64,000 nt of DNA from Ceratobasidium sp. AG-K (GCA_037039685.1 JAWNGF010000004.1:558001-622000); one strand, 5' to 3'; shown: positions 44,157-55,239, numbered from the stretch's first letter. Notes: generated by a model not told the origin, from the sequence alone. Made by a program: numbers and translations.

Positions 44157-47100
44157 AAAAACCGGCAACGGAAACAATGTACTTTAGAGCAACAAATGAG
44201 TCAACCATTGTTTATGCAAACGTTGCCGGAATCACAGAACCTATCCCAACCCTCATCGATTCTGGAGCATCAAAGAACTTCTTGGACATCTCTTGGGCTC
44301 GATCCAACAACGTCCCACTCATGGAACTTTCCACTCCGAGAAAAGTAATCGGTATCCAGGGAAAGGAACTCTCTCACCAAATACGCTTCAAAGCTAAGCT
44401 GGAACTAAATGTGGAAGGAAGAACCTTTAAACAAATCTTCTTTGCTATGCCTACTGGGGAAACCAAACTTATCCTAGGACTAGAATGGTTAGAAGAAGCA
44501 AACCCGGTTATCGATTGGAAAACGAAACACATATCATGGCGGCCAGAACCCATCCAAGCAAGAACAGCCTCAATAGACGACCTGACCGAAGAATTCAAGG
44601 AATTTGCCGATGTCTTCAGTGAAGAAAAGTTCAAAAGAATCCCAGATCATCGACCATACGACTGCGCCATCGATTTCAAGGAAGGAGCTGAACTTCCAAA
44701 ACCGGCCAGACCAATCCCACTCTCTCCAGCAGAATCAATTGCACTAAGAGAATACCTGGATGAAGAAATCGCAGCGGGAAAGATTCGACCAAGCAAATCA
44801 CCCATTGCATCACCTTGTTTCTTTGTTAAAAAACCCATCGATCCAAAAAATCCAGGAGCAGTTCGCCAGCTACGACTTGTTCAAGACCTCAGAGGAGTAA
44901 ACGCCATTACAAAGGACAACAGATTCCCAATGCCCCTAATGGAAGACCTCCTGGATAAAATCAAGGACGCGAAAATTTTCTCCAAGATTGATCTACGCAT
45001 GGGTTTCAACAATATCAGAATCAGGGAAGGCGACGAATGGAAGACAGCTTTCAGAACAAAAGAAGGACTCTTCGAATACGTTGTCATGCCTGTTGGACTA
45101 AAAAACGCACCCGCCATCTTCCAAAGATATATGAATCACATTTTCCATGATCTTATCGACGTATGTGTCATTGTATACATTGACGACATCCTGGTCTTCT
45201 CCAAGGACAGAAGCCAACATACCGTGGATGTCAGAAGAGTACTAAAGATCTTACTGGAGGAAAATCTTTTCGCAAAGCTTCCAAAATGCGAATTCTTTGT
45301 CACCAAATTAACGTATACTGGACTTGGAATCAGCGATGCGGGCATCTCTATGGAGGAAGAAAAGGTCAAGGCAATAAAGGAGTGGAAGGAACCAAAAACA
45401 GTCAAGCAAGTCCAAGCATTCCTAGGATTCGCGAATTTCTACCAAAGATTTGTACCAAATTTCAGCCGATTAGCAAAACCCCTGACAACCTTAACAAGAA
45501 AGGAGAACAAATGGGAATGGGGAAACAATCAGCAGGAAGCATTTGAAGCCTTAAAAACGGAAATCAGCAAGGAACCCACTCTACGCCATCCGGACCCTGA
45601 CAAACCCTTCTTCTTGGAAACAGACGCAAGTGGAGTAGCAATGGGAGCAATCCTGTCGCAAAGGCAAGATGATGGCTGCCTACACCCTATTGCTTTTCTT
45701 TCAAAGTCTTTCAACGAGGCTCAGCTCAACTACGACGTCCACGATAAGGAACTTATGGCAATTATAGAATCCTTAACACACTGGAGACTATACCTAGAAG
45801 GAACAAAAGACCCTATCACCATCTACACCGATCATAGGAACCTACAGTTCTGGAAGGAAGCAAGAACTTTCAACCGTCGACACGCAAGATGGCATCAATT
45901 GCTTGCTTCCTATAACTTTGATATCATATACCGCCCTGGAATCCTGTCATCTAAACCGGACCTATTGTCTAGACGATCCGACCATGAAGATACTCCCACG
46001 CCTGAACAAGTTATGATATCTGTCGAAAGGTTCAAAGGATTTATGGGACAAGTAGACACGAACATCATAGAGACTATCAAGGAAGCTCAGGAAACAGATG
46101 AAGGACTAGCACGAATCAAAGAAATGTGCAAATCGAGGGAAACATTACCAAAAACCCTACAACACAGTGCGAAAGATTATGATTTCAGGGAGGGACTATT
46201 ATGGTTCAAGGGAAGGATCTACGTGCCAGAAGATAAGGAATCCAGACTGGCCATCATGCGAATTCATCACGACTCAAAAATCGCAGGACATCAAGGACAG
46301 GCTAGAACACTGGAACTAATATCAAGAAGATACTTCTGGCCAGGAATGAAGCAAACCATAAACAGATACGTGGAATCATGCGAGACCTGCCAACGGACAA
46401 AGGGATCAAAGTCAATAGTCCCAATCAAGTCTCTGGAGATTCCAAAAGGACCATGGGAAGACATAGCGTTCGACTTCGTAGTGAAGTTACCGAAATCCAG
46501 GGGATCAGATAGCATCTTAGTAGTGGTGGACCGATTCTCAAGAATGGCACACTTCATACCCTGCAAAGAATCTCACATGGCAAGCGACCTTGCAAATCTT
46601 TTCATCACAAATGTTTGGAAACTACACGGTTTTCCAAAGAGCACGATCTCGGACCGAGGGACTACTTTCAATTCCAAACTCATGAAAGCCATTTATGAGA
46701 AAATTGGAACTAGCCCGGGTTTCAGTACTGCCTACCACCCCCAAACAGATGGAATAACGGAGAGAATCAACCAATGGATGGAAGGCTGGCTACGATCGTT
46801 CGTCAACTACCGGCAGGATGATTGGGCGGACTTATTACCAATTGCGGAATTCAGCTATAATCTTCAGAAGCACCGCGTAACGGGTAGTTCTCCTTTTGAA
46901 ATTGTCTACGGAAGGGAACCACTGTGGAACATCTCAACAGAAGAATCAGCGGTTCCAGAAGCAAACGACATCACAGGAAAATGGCGTAAAATCCGGGACG
47001 AAGCAATTGCGTCAATGGAAACCCAAAGGCTCCCAGAAGAAGTGCCGAAGAACGAGTACCAAGAAGGAGATCTAGTTTGGCTGCTGGGAAAGAACATTCA

Positions 47101-48055
47101 AACGAAAAGACCATCAAAGAAACTGGATAACAAAAAGCACGGGCCATTTGTTGTGAAGCGACAGATAGGGTCACACGCTTATGAACTTGATTTGCCGGCA
47201 ACAATGAGGGTGCACCCTGTTTTCCACATTGATTTGCTGAGCCCTTACAAAGGAGACACTGAATTCGGCTGTAACCAACCCCGACCACTGCCAATCATAA
47301 CAGAAGAAGGAGAAGAAGAATACGAAGTAGAGAAGATTTTGGACTGGAAAGAGACAAAGGACGGCCTTTTTTACAGGGTCAGATGGAAGGGTTATGGAAG
47401 TGAAGAAGACACAGAACAAAGGGCGGAAGATTTTGGCCACCTTTCAAAGATCATCAAGGAGCTTCTACGCCGACACCCCGAGGCTCCCACGCCATCTAAC
47501 TACGCTCCAGGAAGGATAAAAGGCAGAGGCGGCGAAACCAGTAGTGTCACTTGCAAAACTTGCTACTATTCCAAGAAACACTCTCATCTCTACGCTTTAA
47601 ATCTTTTTTGTCCTCTACAATGCCTGCCGTTACCCATTCCACCATCGCCAACAACCTCACCCGCGTCCTCGAAGGACCTGCCTTTGCCACAGCAAGGGTT
47701 CTCGACTCCGGAGCGGCCCTCTACGTCTTCAGGAGGTCGCAACAAAGCTCCGGAAGGATGCACTTCAGGGCCTCGGACGAGATCCTCCACTCAGACCTGG
47801 GGGAATTCCAGTGGGTCGGAAAAAAATGGCCGACACGCATGCAGCTCCTACGAAAGGACATATTCGTCTGCCGAGGGTGCGCCGCATTCCAGGTCTCAGA
47901 GGTCGTTCTCCTCTCCACCCACATGCTCGGAGTGGTCGAATGGGGACAAGAAGGAGCGTACTCAAGCGAGTGGGTACCAGGTTACGACGGAAGGCAGCCA
48001 ACGCTCCGACCTAGATGGAACAATGCCTGGGACGCCAACTACAAAAAGGACCTGA
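44141..48055 (+). CDS. gypsy copy 1 pol polyprotein
   Basis: The open frame is about 1304 codons, relative frame -1 to gag. It contains protease (LIDSGASKNFL), RT with LVQDLRGVNAIT and VYIDDILVFS, RNase H (FLETDASG, IYTDHRNLQFW), integrase zinc finger (HHDSKIAGHQGQ...CETCQRTK), core (FDFVVKLPKSRGSD, ISDRGTTF, HPQTDGITERIN), and a chromodomain (YEVEKILDWKETKDGLFYRV, WKGYGSEEDTE). One notable change is MPVGLKNAP, where copy 2 and most gypsy RTs have MPFGLKNAP. The last ~145 codons overlap the third ORF in another frame and may not be selected as pol. Confidence 0.85.
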   Translation: MCGETKKPATETMYFRATNESTIVYANVAGITEPIPTLIDSGASKNFLDISWARSNNVPLMELSTPRKVIGIQGKELSHQIRFKAKLELNVEGRTFKQIFFAMPTGETKLILGLEWLEEANPVIDWKTKHISWRPEPIQARTASIDDLTEEFKEFADVFSEEKFKRIPDHRPYDCAIDFKEGAELPKPARPIPLSPAESIALREYLDEEIAAGKIRPSKSPIASPCFFVKKPIDPKNPGAVRQLRLVQDLRGVNAITKDNRFPMPLMEDLLDKIKDAKIFSKIDLRMGFNNIRIREGDEWKTAFRTKEGLFEYVVMPVGLKNAPAIFQRYMNHIFHDLIDVCVIVYIDDILVFSKDRSQHTVDVRRVLKILLEENLFAKLPKCEFFVTKLTYTGLGISDAGISMEEEKVKAIKEWKEPKTVKQVQAFLGFANFYQRFVPNFSRLAKPLTTLTRKENKWEWGNNQQEAFEALKTEISKEPTLRHPDPDKPFFLETDASGVAMGAILSQRQDDGCLHPIAFLSKSFNEAQLNYDVHDKELMAIIESLTHWRLYLEGTKDPITIYTDHRNLQFWKEARTFNRRHARWHQLLASYNFDIIYRPGILSSKPDLLSRRSDHEDTPTPEQVMISVERFKGFMGQVDTNIIETIKEAQETDEGLARIKEMCKSRETLPKTLQHSAKDYDFREGLLWFKGRIYVPEDKESRLAIMRIHHDSKIAGHQGQARTLELISRRYFWPGMKQTINRYVESCETCQRTKGSKSIVPIKSLEIPKGPWEDIAFDFVVKLPKSRGSDSILVVVDRFSRMAHFIPCKESHMASDLANLFITNVWKLHGFPKSTISDRGTTFNSKLMKAIYEKIGTSPGFSTAYHPQTDGITERINQWMEGWLRSFVNYRQDDWADLLPIAEFSYNLQKHRVTGSSPFEIVYGREPLWNISTEESAVPEANDITGKWRKIRDEAIASMETQRLPEEVPKNEYQEGDLVWLLGKNIQTKRPSKKLDNKKHGPFVVKRQIGSHAYELDLPATMRVHPVFHIDLLSPYKGDTEFGCNQPRPLPIITEEGEEEYEVEKILDWKETKDGLFYRVRWKGYGSEEDTEQRAEDFGHLSKIIKELLRRHPEAPTPSNYAPGRIKGRGGETSSVTCKTCYYSKKHSHLYALNLFCPLQCLPLPIPPSPTTSPASSKDLPLPQQGFSTPERPSTSSGGRNKAPEGCTSGPRTRSSTQTWGNSSGSEKNGRHACSSYERTYSSAEGAPHSRSQRSFSSPPTCSEWSNGDKKERTQASGYQVTTEGSQRSDLDGTMPGTPTTKRT

Positions 48056-48384
48056 GCGACTGGAGGATGGAAAGGGGCAGATACCAGAAGGAAAAGGTGG
48101 AATGGGAACCTTACTGGTGGAGGAAGGAGGACACTGACGTGTCGGCATGGAAGGAGGTAGAGCCCGATGTGCGACAGTGGGATGAGGAGTTTGTGGAGGT
48201 CCAGGAGAGAGTTTTGGACTGGTCCAAGGCGGACTGGACGAAGGAAGAGACTTGGGAGGAATGGGAGAAGTTCTCGGACGAACCGGGAAATACCGTTTTC
48301 AATCCCATCGACCTGACCTTGGAGGAGGAGGAAGGGTTGGAGGATTTTATGCTGAAGAAGGAAAAGGACTGTGCAGTGCAGTAA
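47620..48384 (+). CDS. gypsy copy 1 third ORF, Trp-rich, unknown function
   Basis: 254 codons from MPAVTHSTIANNLTRVLEGP, overlapping the pol end in another frame. The N-terminal half is mixed alpha/beta. The C-terminal half is very rich in Trp and acidic/basic residues (SDWRMERG, VEWEPYWWRKE, VSAWKE, LDWSKADWTKEETWEEWEKF). No transmembrane helix or signal peptide, so it is not an envelope. It is conserved at the same place in copy 2. Confidence 0.65.
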   Translation: MPAVTHSTIANNLTRVLEGPAFATARVLDSGAALYVFRRSQQSSGRMHFRASDEILHSDLGEFQWVGKKWPTRMQLLRKDIFVCRGCAAFQVSEVVLLSTHMLGVVEWGQEGAYSSEWVPGYDGRQPTLRPRWNNAWDANYKKDLSDWRMERGRYQKEKVEWEPYWWRKEDTDVSAWKEVEPDVRQWDEEFVEVQERVLDWSKADWTKEETWEEWEKFSDEPGNTVFNPIDLTLEEEEGLEDFMLKKEKDCAVQ

Positions 48385-48425
48385 GTCCGTTCAGGTCCCC
48401 CAAACAGACTCTTAGGGGGGAGTAA

Positions 48426-48880
48426 TGTCGTGAGCTAGCTCACTCCATCGGACTCACCCGTTGTCTCGCCCTCCTGTCTCCTTCTTTACGTTACGTTCCC
48501 GTTTCCGTTTGCCGCGTTGCCACCTTCTTGTGGTTATTCTGTTACATTGGGTAACGCAGCTGTGCTTTGTACGAGTCATGTCTGTTCATACAGCATGACT
48601 CACATGGACACTCCTGACTGGTAGACTGTATGACTCATGTGGCTGCGCCTTGTATGACTCGGCCACTTCTTGATTATATATAGAGGACCTACAAGCCTGG
48701 TAACCCCAGCTTGTTTTGTCTCGTCAAAACATTCCCTCAGAGTGACACTTAGAACCACCCCTACCCTCAAGAGCCTACAGACGCTTAAGTGCGTTGCGGT
48801 TCAAGAGGTCACTTAGGTCTTAGTGCCGTCCACTTTCCATTGCGGCTTGTCTCATAGCCACTTAGAAGAAGCTTACGACA
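48426..48880 (+). repeat. gypsy copy 1 right LTR
   Basis: 455 bp, TGTCGTGAGC...GCTTACGACA, preceded by the polypurine tract AGGGGGGAGTAA. It contains a TATATATA box (about 48676) and AGCTTGTTTTGT (about 48709). Confidence 0.85.
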
Positions 48881-49200
48881 TCGAAAACGGCCGTAATTGT
48901 TTAGTAGTAAAGCAACCCCAGATGGAGGAAAGGCATGGGCCCTAGGGGGGGCGCAAAAGCAGCCACCTAAACAGGTTCCACTCAACTATCTAATTGTTTG
49001 TCTATCGCATGCGCGCGCACGGTCTGGGGCTCACATGGACAAGTTCAGTAACGGAGGAAGCACCGCATCAATAAATAAATACACAAGTGAGGCTCACGCA
49101 TTCGTGATGATTACAATCCTAACCAATGTACTAGTGCCATAAAACAACATCCTCCTCATTGTAAAGCCCCCTTTCGCGATCATTGTACCCCTGTGTGAAC
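48881..49200. other. intergenic between gypsy copy 1 and aspartic protease
   Basis: No gene seen; it holds the 3' flank of the protease gene on the minus strand. Confidence 0.4.
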
Positions 49201-51094
49201 TCAATCTCGGAACTGAGTGCTGTATTTGGTGGGTTCATCCTTGTAGTGCTCTACCGATTCCCTCTCTAACGGCACGGGGACGTAGGCTGTCTGCCTCAAA
49301 GTCAATGCGTGCTGCTTTAGCCGAGTGAGTACCAGTACAGATATCGCAATAAGAACAATCAGCAATGCAACACTCGAGCCGAGTAGTCCAAGAACGACTG
49401 GTGTGAGGGTGGTAAGCTCCCTGAGAGAGGCAACTGTCTCATCATTCGAGCTGGAAATCGATGCAATGGAGAGCGCCGCGTTTGATGGCTCGGCATTGAG
49501 CTTGGCTACGGTGTTGCTACTGGAGCTTGAGCTAGTCGTATTCAATGACTTGGGAGTGGGGTCGTTGACAGTCATGACATCAACCTGGGCAGGGAGCGCA
49601 GCAAGGATCTTGGCTCGAGCCTGTTTGAATTCGGTACTCGCGTTTTCCGAGTCGGTAAGAGGGAGGATCTGTACAAAAGGATGCGCAGCGGCAAACCCCG
49701 ATATGTTGCTGACTAAACCTCCATAGTTGTAAATGGCATACACGTTACGAAGCTCCAGAATTATGTGAGACGGGACCCCGTTTTCGTGAACTATTGACTT
49801 ACGAATGAATCCCCCAGAGTGATATCGTTGTCTCCTCCGCTATATTCTGCTAGCCCATACGAGTTGGTGCAGAGGGTGAGATTCTGCCCATTTCCAAAGT
49901 TGTGGGGTTCGACACCCGTCAAATCCAAGGGATGAATGACAACACTCTGGTTTCTACAAGTTGCACTGACTGTCAGTAAATCGTCAACAAGGTATTACAG
50001 TCCCTTACCCAATAGTAAACACCACTTCAGCCTCTGCCATACACGGTACCGCATACGTCACGTTATCGTTCATCAGTACGCCTCCCATGCTTTTGTATAA
50101 CGCATGAAACGCCTCCTGAGGAATTACTGCGGCAGAGGTACCAGTATCCAAGAGAGCAGATATGGAGCCCTTCGGAGGCGAGTTTGTGTATCCTGTAGAA
50201 TTGTCGGCAAGGACACTCGAGTTCAGGATTTGGGATTGACCGTTGATCGAAAGCCCATGCAGCAGCACGTTCCACTTTTTGACCTGCTGCCCGTACCCAG
50301 TGAACAGCTCATGTTTGGGCATAGTGGCTACTCCCTCGTACCCGGACGCATAGGTCCCAATATCAAAATACCCGACATCGGTCTCGTTTAGGTCACCAGT
50401 TCGGTCAAGGAAGAAGGCAATGTGATTTGGAGTCGATGGGTCAGAGAGGAATATGTTGGACATGAGACTTCGACCCCAAGTGGAGTTGGTAGTTGCAAAT
50501 ACCTTATCGGCAATGGCGGAGAGTGTGTCAAAGCTGAGACCGACAATGCCTTGGTAGGCCGGAAATTGTTGTCCAAACTCGATGTTGAATTCTGAGAGCT
50601 CTTCAATAAATAGGAAAGATTGGTTCTTGATACTGAATCCAGCAAATTCTACCTCAGTCTGAGCGATCGCGCCGGCAGACCAACCGGTTCCATATGTCAG
50701 GTTGAGTTGTAGATCCTTCTTCAAGACCGGTAAGCGTCAGCAATAAACGCATATGCACTAGAAACTCACGTATATAGTTGCGCCCGCAAACGTCTGGTTA
50801 TAATCCTTGTCCGGGGCAAACCACAGGTCACTGCTTCCGGTATCTAGTAGGAGAGTATAACTTATCAGACTGGTCAGCATCCTTCTCTACTTGTAGAACA
50901 CTCAACATGCCTTTGCTTCCAACCTTAACCTCTGCGGTATACATAATATTATTCGTATTATCCAACCCTGCACTACCTTTTCCTCCCATATACGTACTGC
51001 TCAAACTAGAGCGGGGTCGGACGCGCTGAATAGGCAGGTGAAGTGCAGACGAAACCCCCGCGAGAGAAAGTACAGCCCAAGAAAGGGGCCTCAT
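49201..51094 (-). CDS. pepsin-like aspartic protease (A1 family) with C-terminal membrane anchor
   Basis: The start MRPLSWAVLSLAGVSSALHL (51094) is a signal peptide, supported by a TATA-like sequence 64-71 bp upstream. The N-lobe has YTLLLDTGSSDLWFAP (first catalytic Asp, about 50850). The flap region has LNLTYGTGWSAGAIAQ, followed by FQAYQGIVGLSFD-like PAYQGIVGLSFDTLSAI. The C-lobe has ISALLDTGTSAAVIPQEAFH (second Asp, about 50150). The tail has a Ser-rich stalk (NTTSSSSSS) and a transmembrane helix (VVLGLLGSSVALLIVLIAISV) with a short cytosolic end, so it is a cell-surface yapsin-like protease by layout. Exon 1 (ending GSKGMLSVLQ) and the DTGS exon are in different frames. A tiny intron or a 1-nt frameshift near 50880 must be assumed. 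A decayed paralogue lies at 40879-42078. Confidence 0.75.
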
Positions 51095-51157
51095 CGGGAC
51101 AGGGAGGAAGAGTTTGAATTCCAAGATGATGAGGACTAGAACCAAGCGTGCTAGCCT

Positions 51158-51165
51158 ATTTATAT
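51158..51165 (-). promoter_or_regulatory. TATA-like box of the aspartic protease gene
   Basis: On the minus strand TATAAATA lies 64-71 bp before the ATG at 51094 but only 13-20 bp before an in-frame ATG at 51145. This favours 51094 as the start. Confidence 0.45.
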
Positions 51166-51365
51166 GAGCTCATTCTGAAGTGCTTAGAAGCGTTCTCGGG
51201 CTACCCCGGGCTTGAGCACCGCCATCGTAACTATTTTTATCGTTTTGACGGGCATTTGGGCACAGATTTGAGCATTAGAGCTCCGTTTTTTTGTTAATAA
51301 CCGGGCAAATGGACATGCAAGACCGAGTTGGAAGTGTGGAGGCGGGCTACAGAAAACGATCTGAA

Positions 51366-51380
51366 TCACGTGCCACCCGC
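51366..51380 (+). repeat. LINE target-site duplication (3' side)
   Basis: TCACGTGCCACCCGC, 15 bp, repeated exactly at 61237-61251. A run of nine T's (poly(A) on the minus strand) follows directly. Confidence 0.85.
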
Positions 51381-51551
51381 TTTTTTTTTCATTTTTAAAT
51401 ACGTTATATTGGCTACAAGAACACAAGGTCTAACCGCCGAGAGACAAAGCCGAGACAATTATACGAAGGTAAAGAAGAGTAGTGCAGTGGCTGGTAGGTG
51501 TACGTTAAGCGAGCGCCTAAGGTGCGTAGAGAAGACTGAGGACCAACTATA

Positions 51552-52752
51552 CTATTTGATAAACGCAGACGATTGAGAAATAAAAAGCATGATGGCCGAA
51601 AGGCCCTCAGCTTTGCCAAATAAGGCGTTGAAGGATAGAAACAAGGAGGCCTTGTGCAGGATCCTACGCTCATTGTCGTGACGTGGGCAATCAATTAAGA
51701 TGTGCCGTACCGTTTGCACCCCCACCTCGCCACAAGGGCAGCCGGTGTCCTCCGAGGATACAAAGTGTTGGTAGTATTTGCCAAAGAACCCATGACCAAG
51801 AATGGCCTGAGCAAATCGGGTGAGAGCCAAGCGGGGAGCTTTGGCTATGGATGGGGCGTGGAACGAGGGGTGGAGCTTCCAAGTGGGAGATCGAGGGAGT
51901 GTGTGGAGTACGTGAATGGAACGCCGCAAGGCATTCCAGGACTGGGTCCAATCCCTGACCGCCTGAGTCTTAGAGCGAGCCCGAGCCCAGGTTATGGTAT
52001 GGTGGAAGAAGGGGGTAGGAGGCATAAGTCCGCCCTGTTCAGCTAAAGTGTCGGCACGTTCGTTACCAGCAATGCCAGTGTGACCGGGGACCCAGAGGAT
52101 CTCGACCAAAGCATTAGGATGACGAGTGAGAAAATCATCGATCGCCTTGCGGAAGACAATCGATGCGCTTTGGCATGAGTGGCAGGATAGATCAGCGATG
52201 GTTTGGACGGCAGCGATATTGTCGACGCAGAACACGAGCTTGGGAGGGGCAGGAACAGAAGCAATGGCGTTAGCCGAGAATGCAGCGGACGCAAGTGCCC
52301 ACATCTCCGCGTCATAGACTTCAGCCTTGCGACCTAAGCCTAGACACTTGGCCTTGATCTCATGACCAAACCGGTTAATGGAGTACCCGGACCCGACGCA
52401 ACTGATACCGCGGACGACGCGCTTGGACCCATCTGAGTAGCAGACTAGAGAACCGTCGGAATCGGCTGACCTGATGCGATTCAGCTGTTCTAAGACAAAA
52501 GCCTTGCGTTCTTCCTTGGTGGAGTTAAGCTTGGGTATGTGCACAGAGAGTCGGTCGCCCCAGGGATGTGGTGAGTCCCAGGGTGCAACGAGATATGGAA
52601 TAATATGCTCGGCGTCGGGGTGCGACATACCAGCAAGTTGGTGGATGATGGTGGGTTGAGCAAGGTTCAGTCGTTGAGGGTGAGGAACCTCCGGGTTGTG
52701 AGTGTCCCAGGATTCAGGTAGGCATTGGGCAAGTTGGGATGCAGGTGGGAGT
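51552..52752 (-). CDS. LINE ORF2, C-terminal part: RNase H and zinc-knuckle region
   Basis: The frame is open from the gypsy border to a stop at 51552. RNase H motifs are LVCYSDGSKR (Asp), EVYDAEMWALASAAF (Glu), LVFCVDNIAAVQTI (Asp) and ILWVPGHTGIAGNERADTLAE (His, Asp). A Cys/His cluster CPCGEVGVQTVRHILIDCPRH follows, typical of fungal LINEs of the Tad/I type. This is the continuation of the RT part at 59983-61236. Confidence 0.8.
52748..52752 (+). repeat. gypsy copy 2 target-site duplication (left)
   Basis: GGAGT, identical to 59983-59987. Confidence 0.85.
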
Positions 52753-53208
52753 TGTCGTGAGCTAGCTCACTCCATCGGACTCGCCTGTTGTCTCGCCCGC
52801 CTGTTCCCTTCTATTGTGATTGTGTTCCGTTTCTGTTCGCCGCGTTGCCACCTTCTTGTGGTTATCCTGTTACATTGTGTGACGCGGCTGTGCTTTGTAC
52901 GAGTCATGTCTGTTCATACAGCATGACTCACTTGGACACTCCTGACTGGTAGACTGTATGACTCATGTGGCTGCACCTTGTATGACTCGGCCACTTCTTG
53001 AATATATATAGAAGACCAACAAGCCTGGTAACCCCAGCTTGTTTTGTCTCGTCAAAACATCCCCTTTGAGTGACACTTAGAACCACCCCTACCCTCGAGA
53101 GCCTACAGACGCTTAAGTGTGTTGCGGTTCAAGAGGTCACTTAGGTCTTAGTGCCGTCCACTCTCCATCGCGGCTTGTCTCATAGCCACCAAGAAGAAGC
53201 TTGCGACA
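52753..53208 (+). repeat. gypsy copy 2 left LTR
   Basis: 456 bp, TGTCGTGAGC...GCTTGCGACA, TG/CA termini. It includes a TATA box at 53001-53010 and a putative transcript start region AGCTTGTTTTGT at 53036-53047. Confidence 0.9.
53001..53010 (+). promoter_or_regulatory. LTR TATA box
   Basis: AATATATATA lies about 26-35 bp before AGCTTGTTTTGT (53036), the right spacing for transcription to begin at that sequence. Confidence 0.55.
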
Positions 53209-53210
53209 TT

Positions 53211-53222
53211 ACAAAACAAGCT
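53211..53222 (+). promoter_or_regulatory. self-primer binding site (Tf1-type)
   Basis: ACAAAACAAGCT, 2 nt after the LTR, is the exact 12-nt reverse complement of AGCTTGTTTTGT at 53036-53047, which lies where transcription should start. In Tf1-group elements the 5' end of the RNA folds back to prime reverse transcription at such a site instead of a tRNA. Confidence 0.65.
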
Positions 53223-53238
53223 TAACAAACATACAAAC

Positions 53239-55239
53239 ATGTCTATTCAAGAAGATGGAGGATCACGCCCCTCATCCACTATATCAACAAGAAGAGGACC
53301 CAGTCGGGCAGCAAGGCCCACAGGGTCACTAAACGAACAAGATATCGCTCAAATCCAAGCGGGAGGCCCTGCCCGAGCACGCTCCCAAAGCCAAACATCA
53401 ATGCCGGGAGCTTTCGGCATCCCCGATATGACAACTGTACAAGAGGAAGAACCCACTATCACGAATAGGGAACCAGGAGATCTCACGAATGACCCCACTC
53501 CAGCTGCGATCCGCATTCCAACTGGAAGTCCAGGACCGTCACGTCCCTTGTGGCCACTAGGGACTAGAAGGCAGTTCTTTTCACCCCAACCTGAAGCTCA
53601 TGGGGGCGTGTCGCTTGTTCCCATTAGACCTCCGCCTACACCACACATCCCCAATGTACCCACAGTCCCTCAAATTGGAGGAACTATCACCAATGCAGGA
53701 CCGATCCCAATGGCTTCCCAGCCAGTTACACCAGCGATTCCAGCACCACCATATGTCCCACAGGGTTACTCCCAGCAATCAGCTCCGGTACAGCAAAGCG
53801 CCGGTGATCCAGGAAGTTCAAGTTCAAGTTCCAGCTCCAGCGGCAGAACTGTAATCAGTAACCTAGACGACCTGGACAACCTCCTAGAAGGAAGACACAA
53901 CGCCACCCTTAGGGTTATAGACGGAATGAGGGTTACTATAGATTGAAGGCTTGGTGGTCTAGAACAAGCCACACAAGTTCTAGCAAACAACCAGCAAATC
54001 TTTAATGACTCCATCAATGCCCTACAAGGAACCTTGACGGACATTCTGAACTCGGCAAGAAATGGCGAACACAATTCCTTTCTAGTCGGTCAAGACGTAA
54101 CCCGCCTTCGAAATGAAGTTACCAATACCCAAGGACTAGTGAATAATGTGCGCGAGGAGCTCAACACTACCAGACAAGGACAACTCGAATGGAATGAGGC
54201 AGTAACACAAGGACTAGAAACCCTACGACAGGAAGGAGCCTCCTTCACTACCAAAATCACGGAAGTTCAGGAAACCATCAACAATATGCGAGAAGAAATG
54301 GACAAAGCATCCCTGCACGGGATTCCCTCTAGGCGATCAAATTCTCCACCACATCCAGACGCGGAATCTACCAGGATCGACGAATTAGAATTAAGAATCC
54401 AAAGACTGACCGAGAACCCAAACATCAGCAGCGGTTCACGTCGTCCCAAGGTGACTCGTCCGGAATCCTTCGACGGAAAGAAAGGAGAAGGCGCTGAGAT
54501 GTTCATCACGCAAATGGAAAGCTACTTTGTACGTCTAGGTGATCAATACACTTCCGACGAGGAAAGGATCCGCGAAGCCCTAGCAAACTTCAAATCCGAG
54601 AACAAAGCCGCCACTCACTGGGCACAAGTTCTCTTACGATCGCTTAACCAAGGAGAAATTAACCAAAGTCTCGCCTCATGGGAAGGTTTCAAAGCACACT
54701 TCATGGAACAATTTAGCGACCCCAACAAAAAGGCAAAAGCTGAAATCGATATCAGGAAATGCAGGCAGAACAATTCGGTGGCAAACTATGCTTCTGAATT
54801 CCGTTACCTACTGGTCGACGTCAACTGGGGACAGGAAGCACTGATCAACCAATTCAAGGAAGGACTGAAGCCCGAAGTAAAGACCAAACTAGCTCGGTTT
54901 GAATTGACCCTGATTAATGAAGACGGAACGGAACGAGAGCTGTCCCTTGACCGATGGATCTCAATCGCAATCTCTATTGACCAGAAATTGCAACAAATCA
55001 AAGGCTCTACAGGGAAGAAGGCAGCCCAACCAACCACTAGCGGACAATCCTCTACAAAGCGGCTACCCGACGAAGTGTACAAAGCAAGGATGGCAAGCAA
55101 CCGCTGCTTGAAGTGTGGACAGGAAGGACACCGTTCATTCAAATGCCCGTCCAAGGAATGGATAACGACGGAACCCAACGTTAAAGGAAGGGAGGCAACA
55201 ATTACGGAAGACTCGGGAAAAGAAGGGGTCTCCCTCTAA
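53239..55239 (+). pseudogene. gypsy copy 2 gag, single nonsense codon
   Basis: The frame runs from MSIQEDGGSRPSSTIS to GVSL at 55239 with one TGA at 53944-53946, where copy 1 has CGA (Arg). Features are a Pro/Ser-rich N-terminal third with a Ser run, a coiled-coil-like middle (about 54030-54330), a capsid-like retrotransposon gag domain (ESFDGKKGEGAEMFITQMES ... WAQVLLRSL ... KAHFMEQF) and a zinc knuckle CLKCGQEGHRSFKC near 55110. The gene is otherwise full length (about 666 codons). One transition separates it from an open frame. Confidence 0.8.

Larger units (their letters stand above)
42510..48880 (+). mobile_element. Ty3/gypsy chromovirus copy 1 (left LTR and gag damaged)
   Basis: Same family as the copy at 52753-59982. 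The right LTR is complete (48426-48880), while the left LTR is reduced to about 46 bp (42510-42555) by two deletions. Internal order is gag, zinc knuckle, protease, RT, RNase H, integrase, chromodomain, then a third ORF. Candidate TSD TCGAA flanks the element. It separates the two aspartic protease paralogues. Confidence 0.85.

Noticed and set aside
51702..52046. Plus-strand ORF in the LINE
   Set aside because: Antisense to the RNase H domain, whose catalytic motifs are clear on the minus strand.
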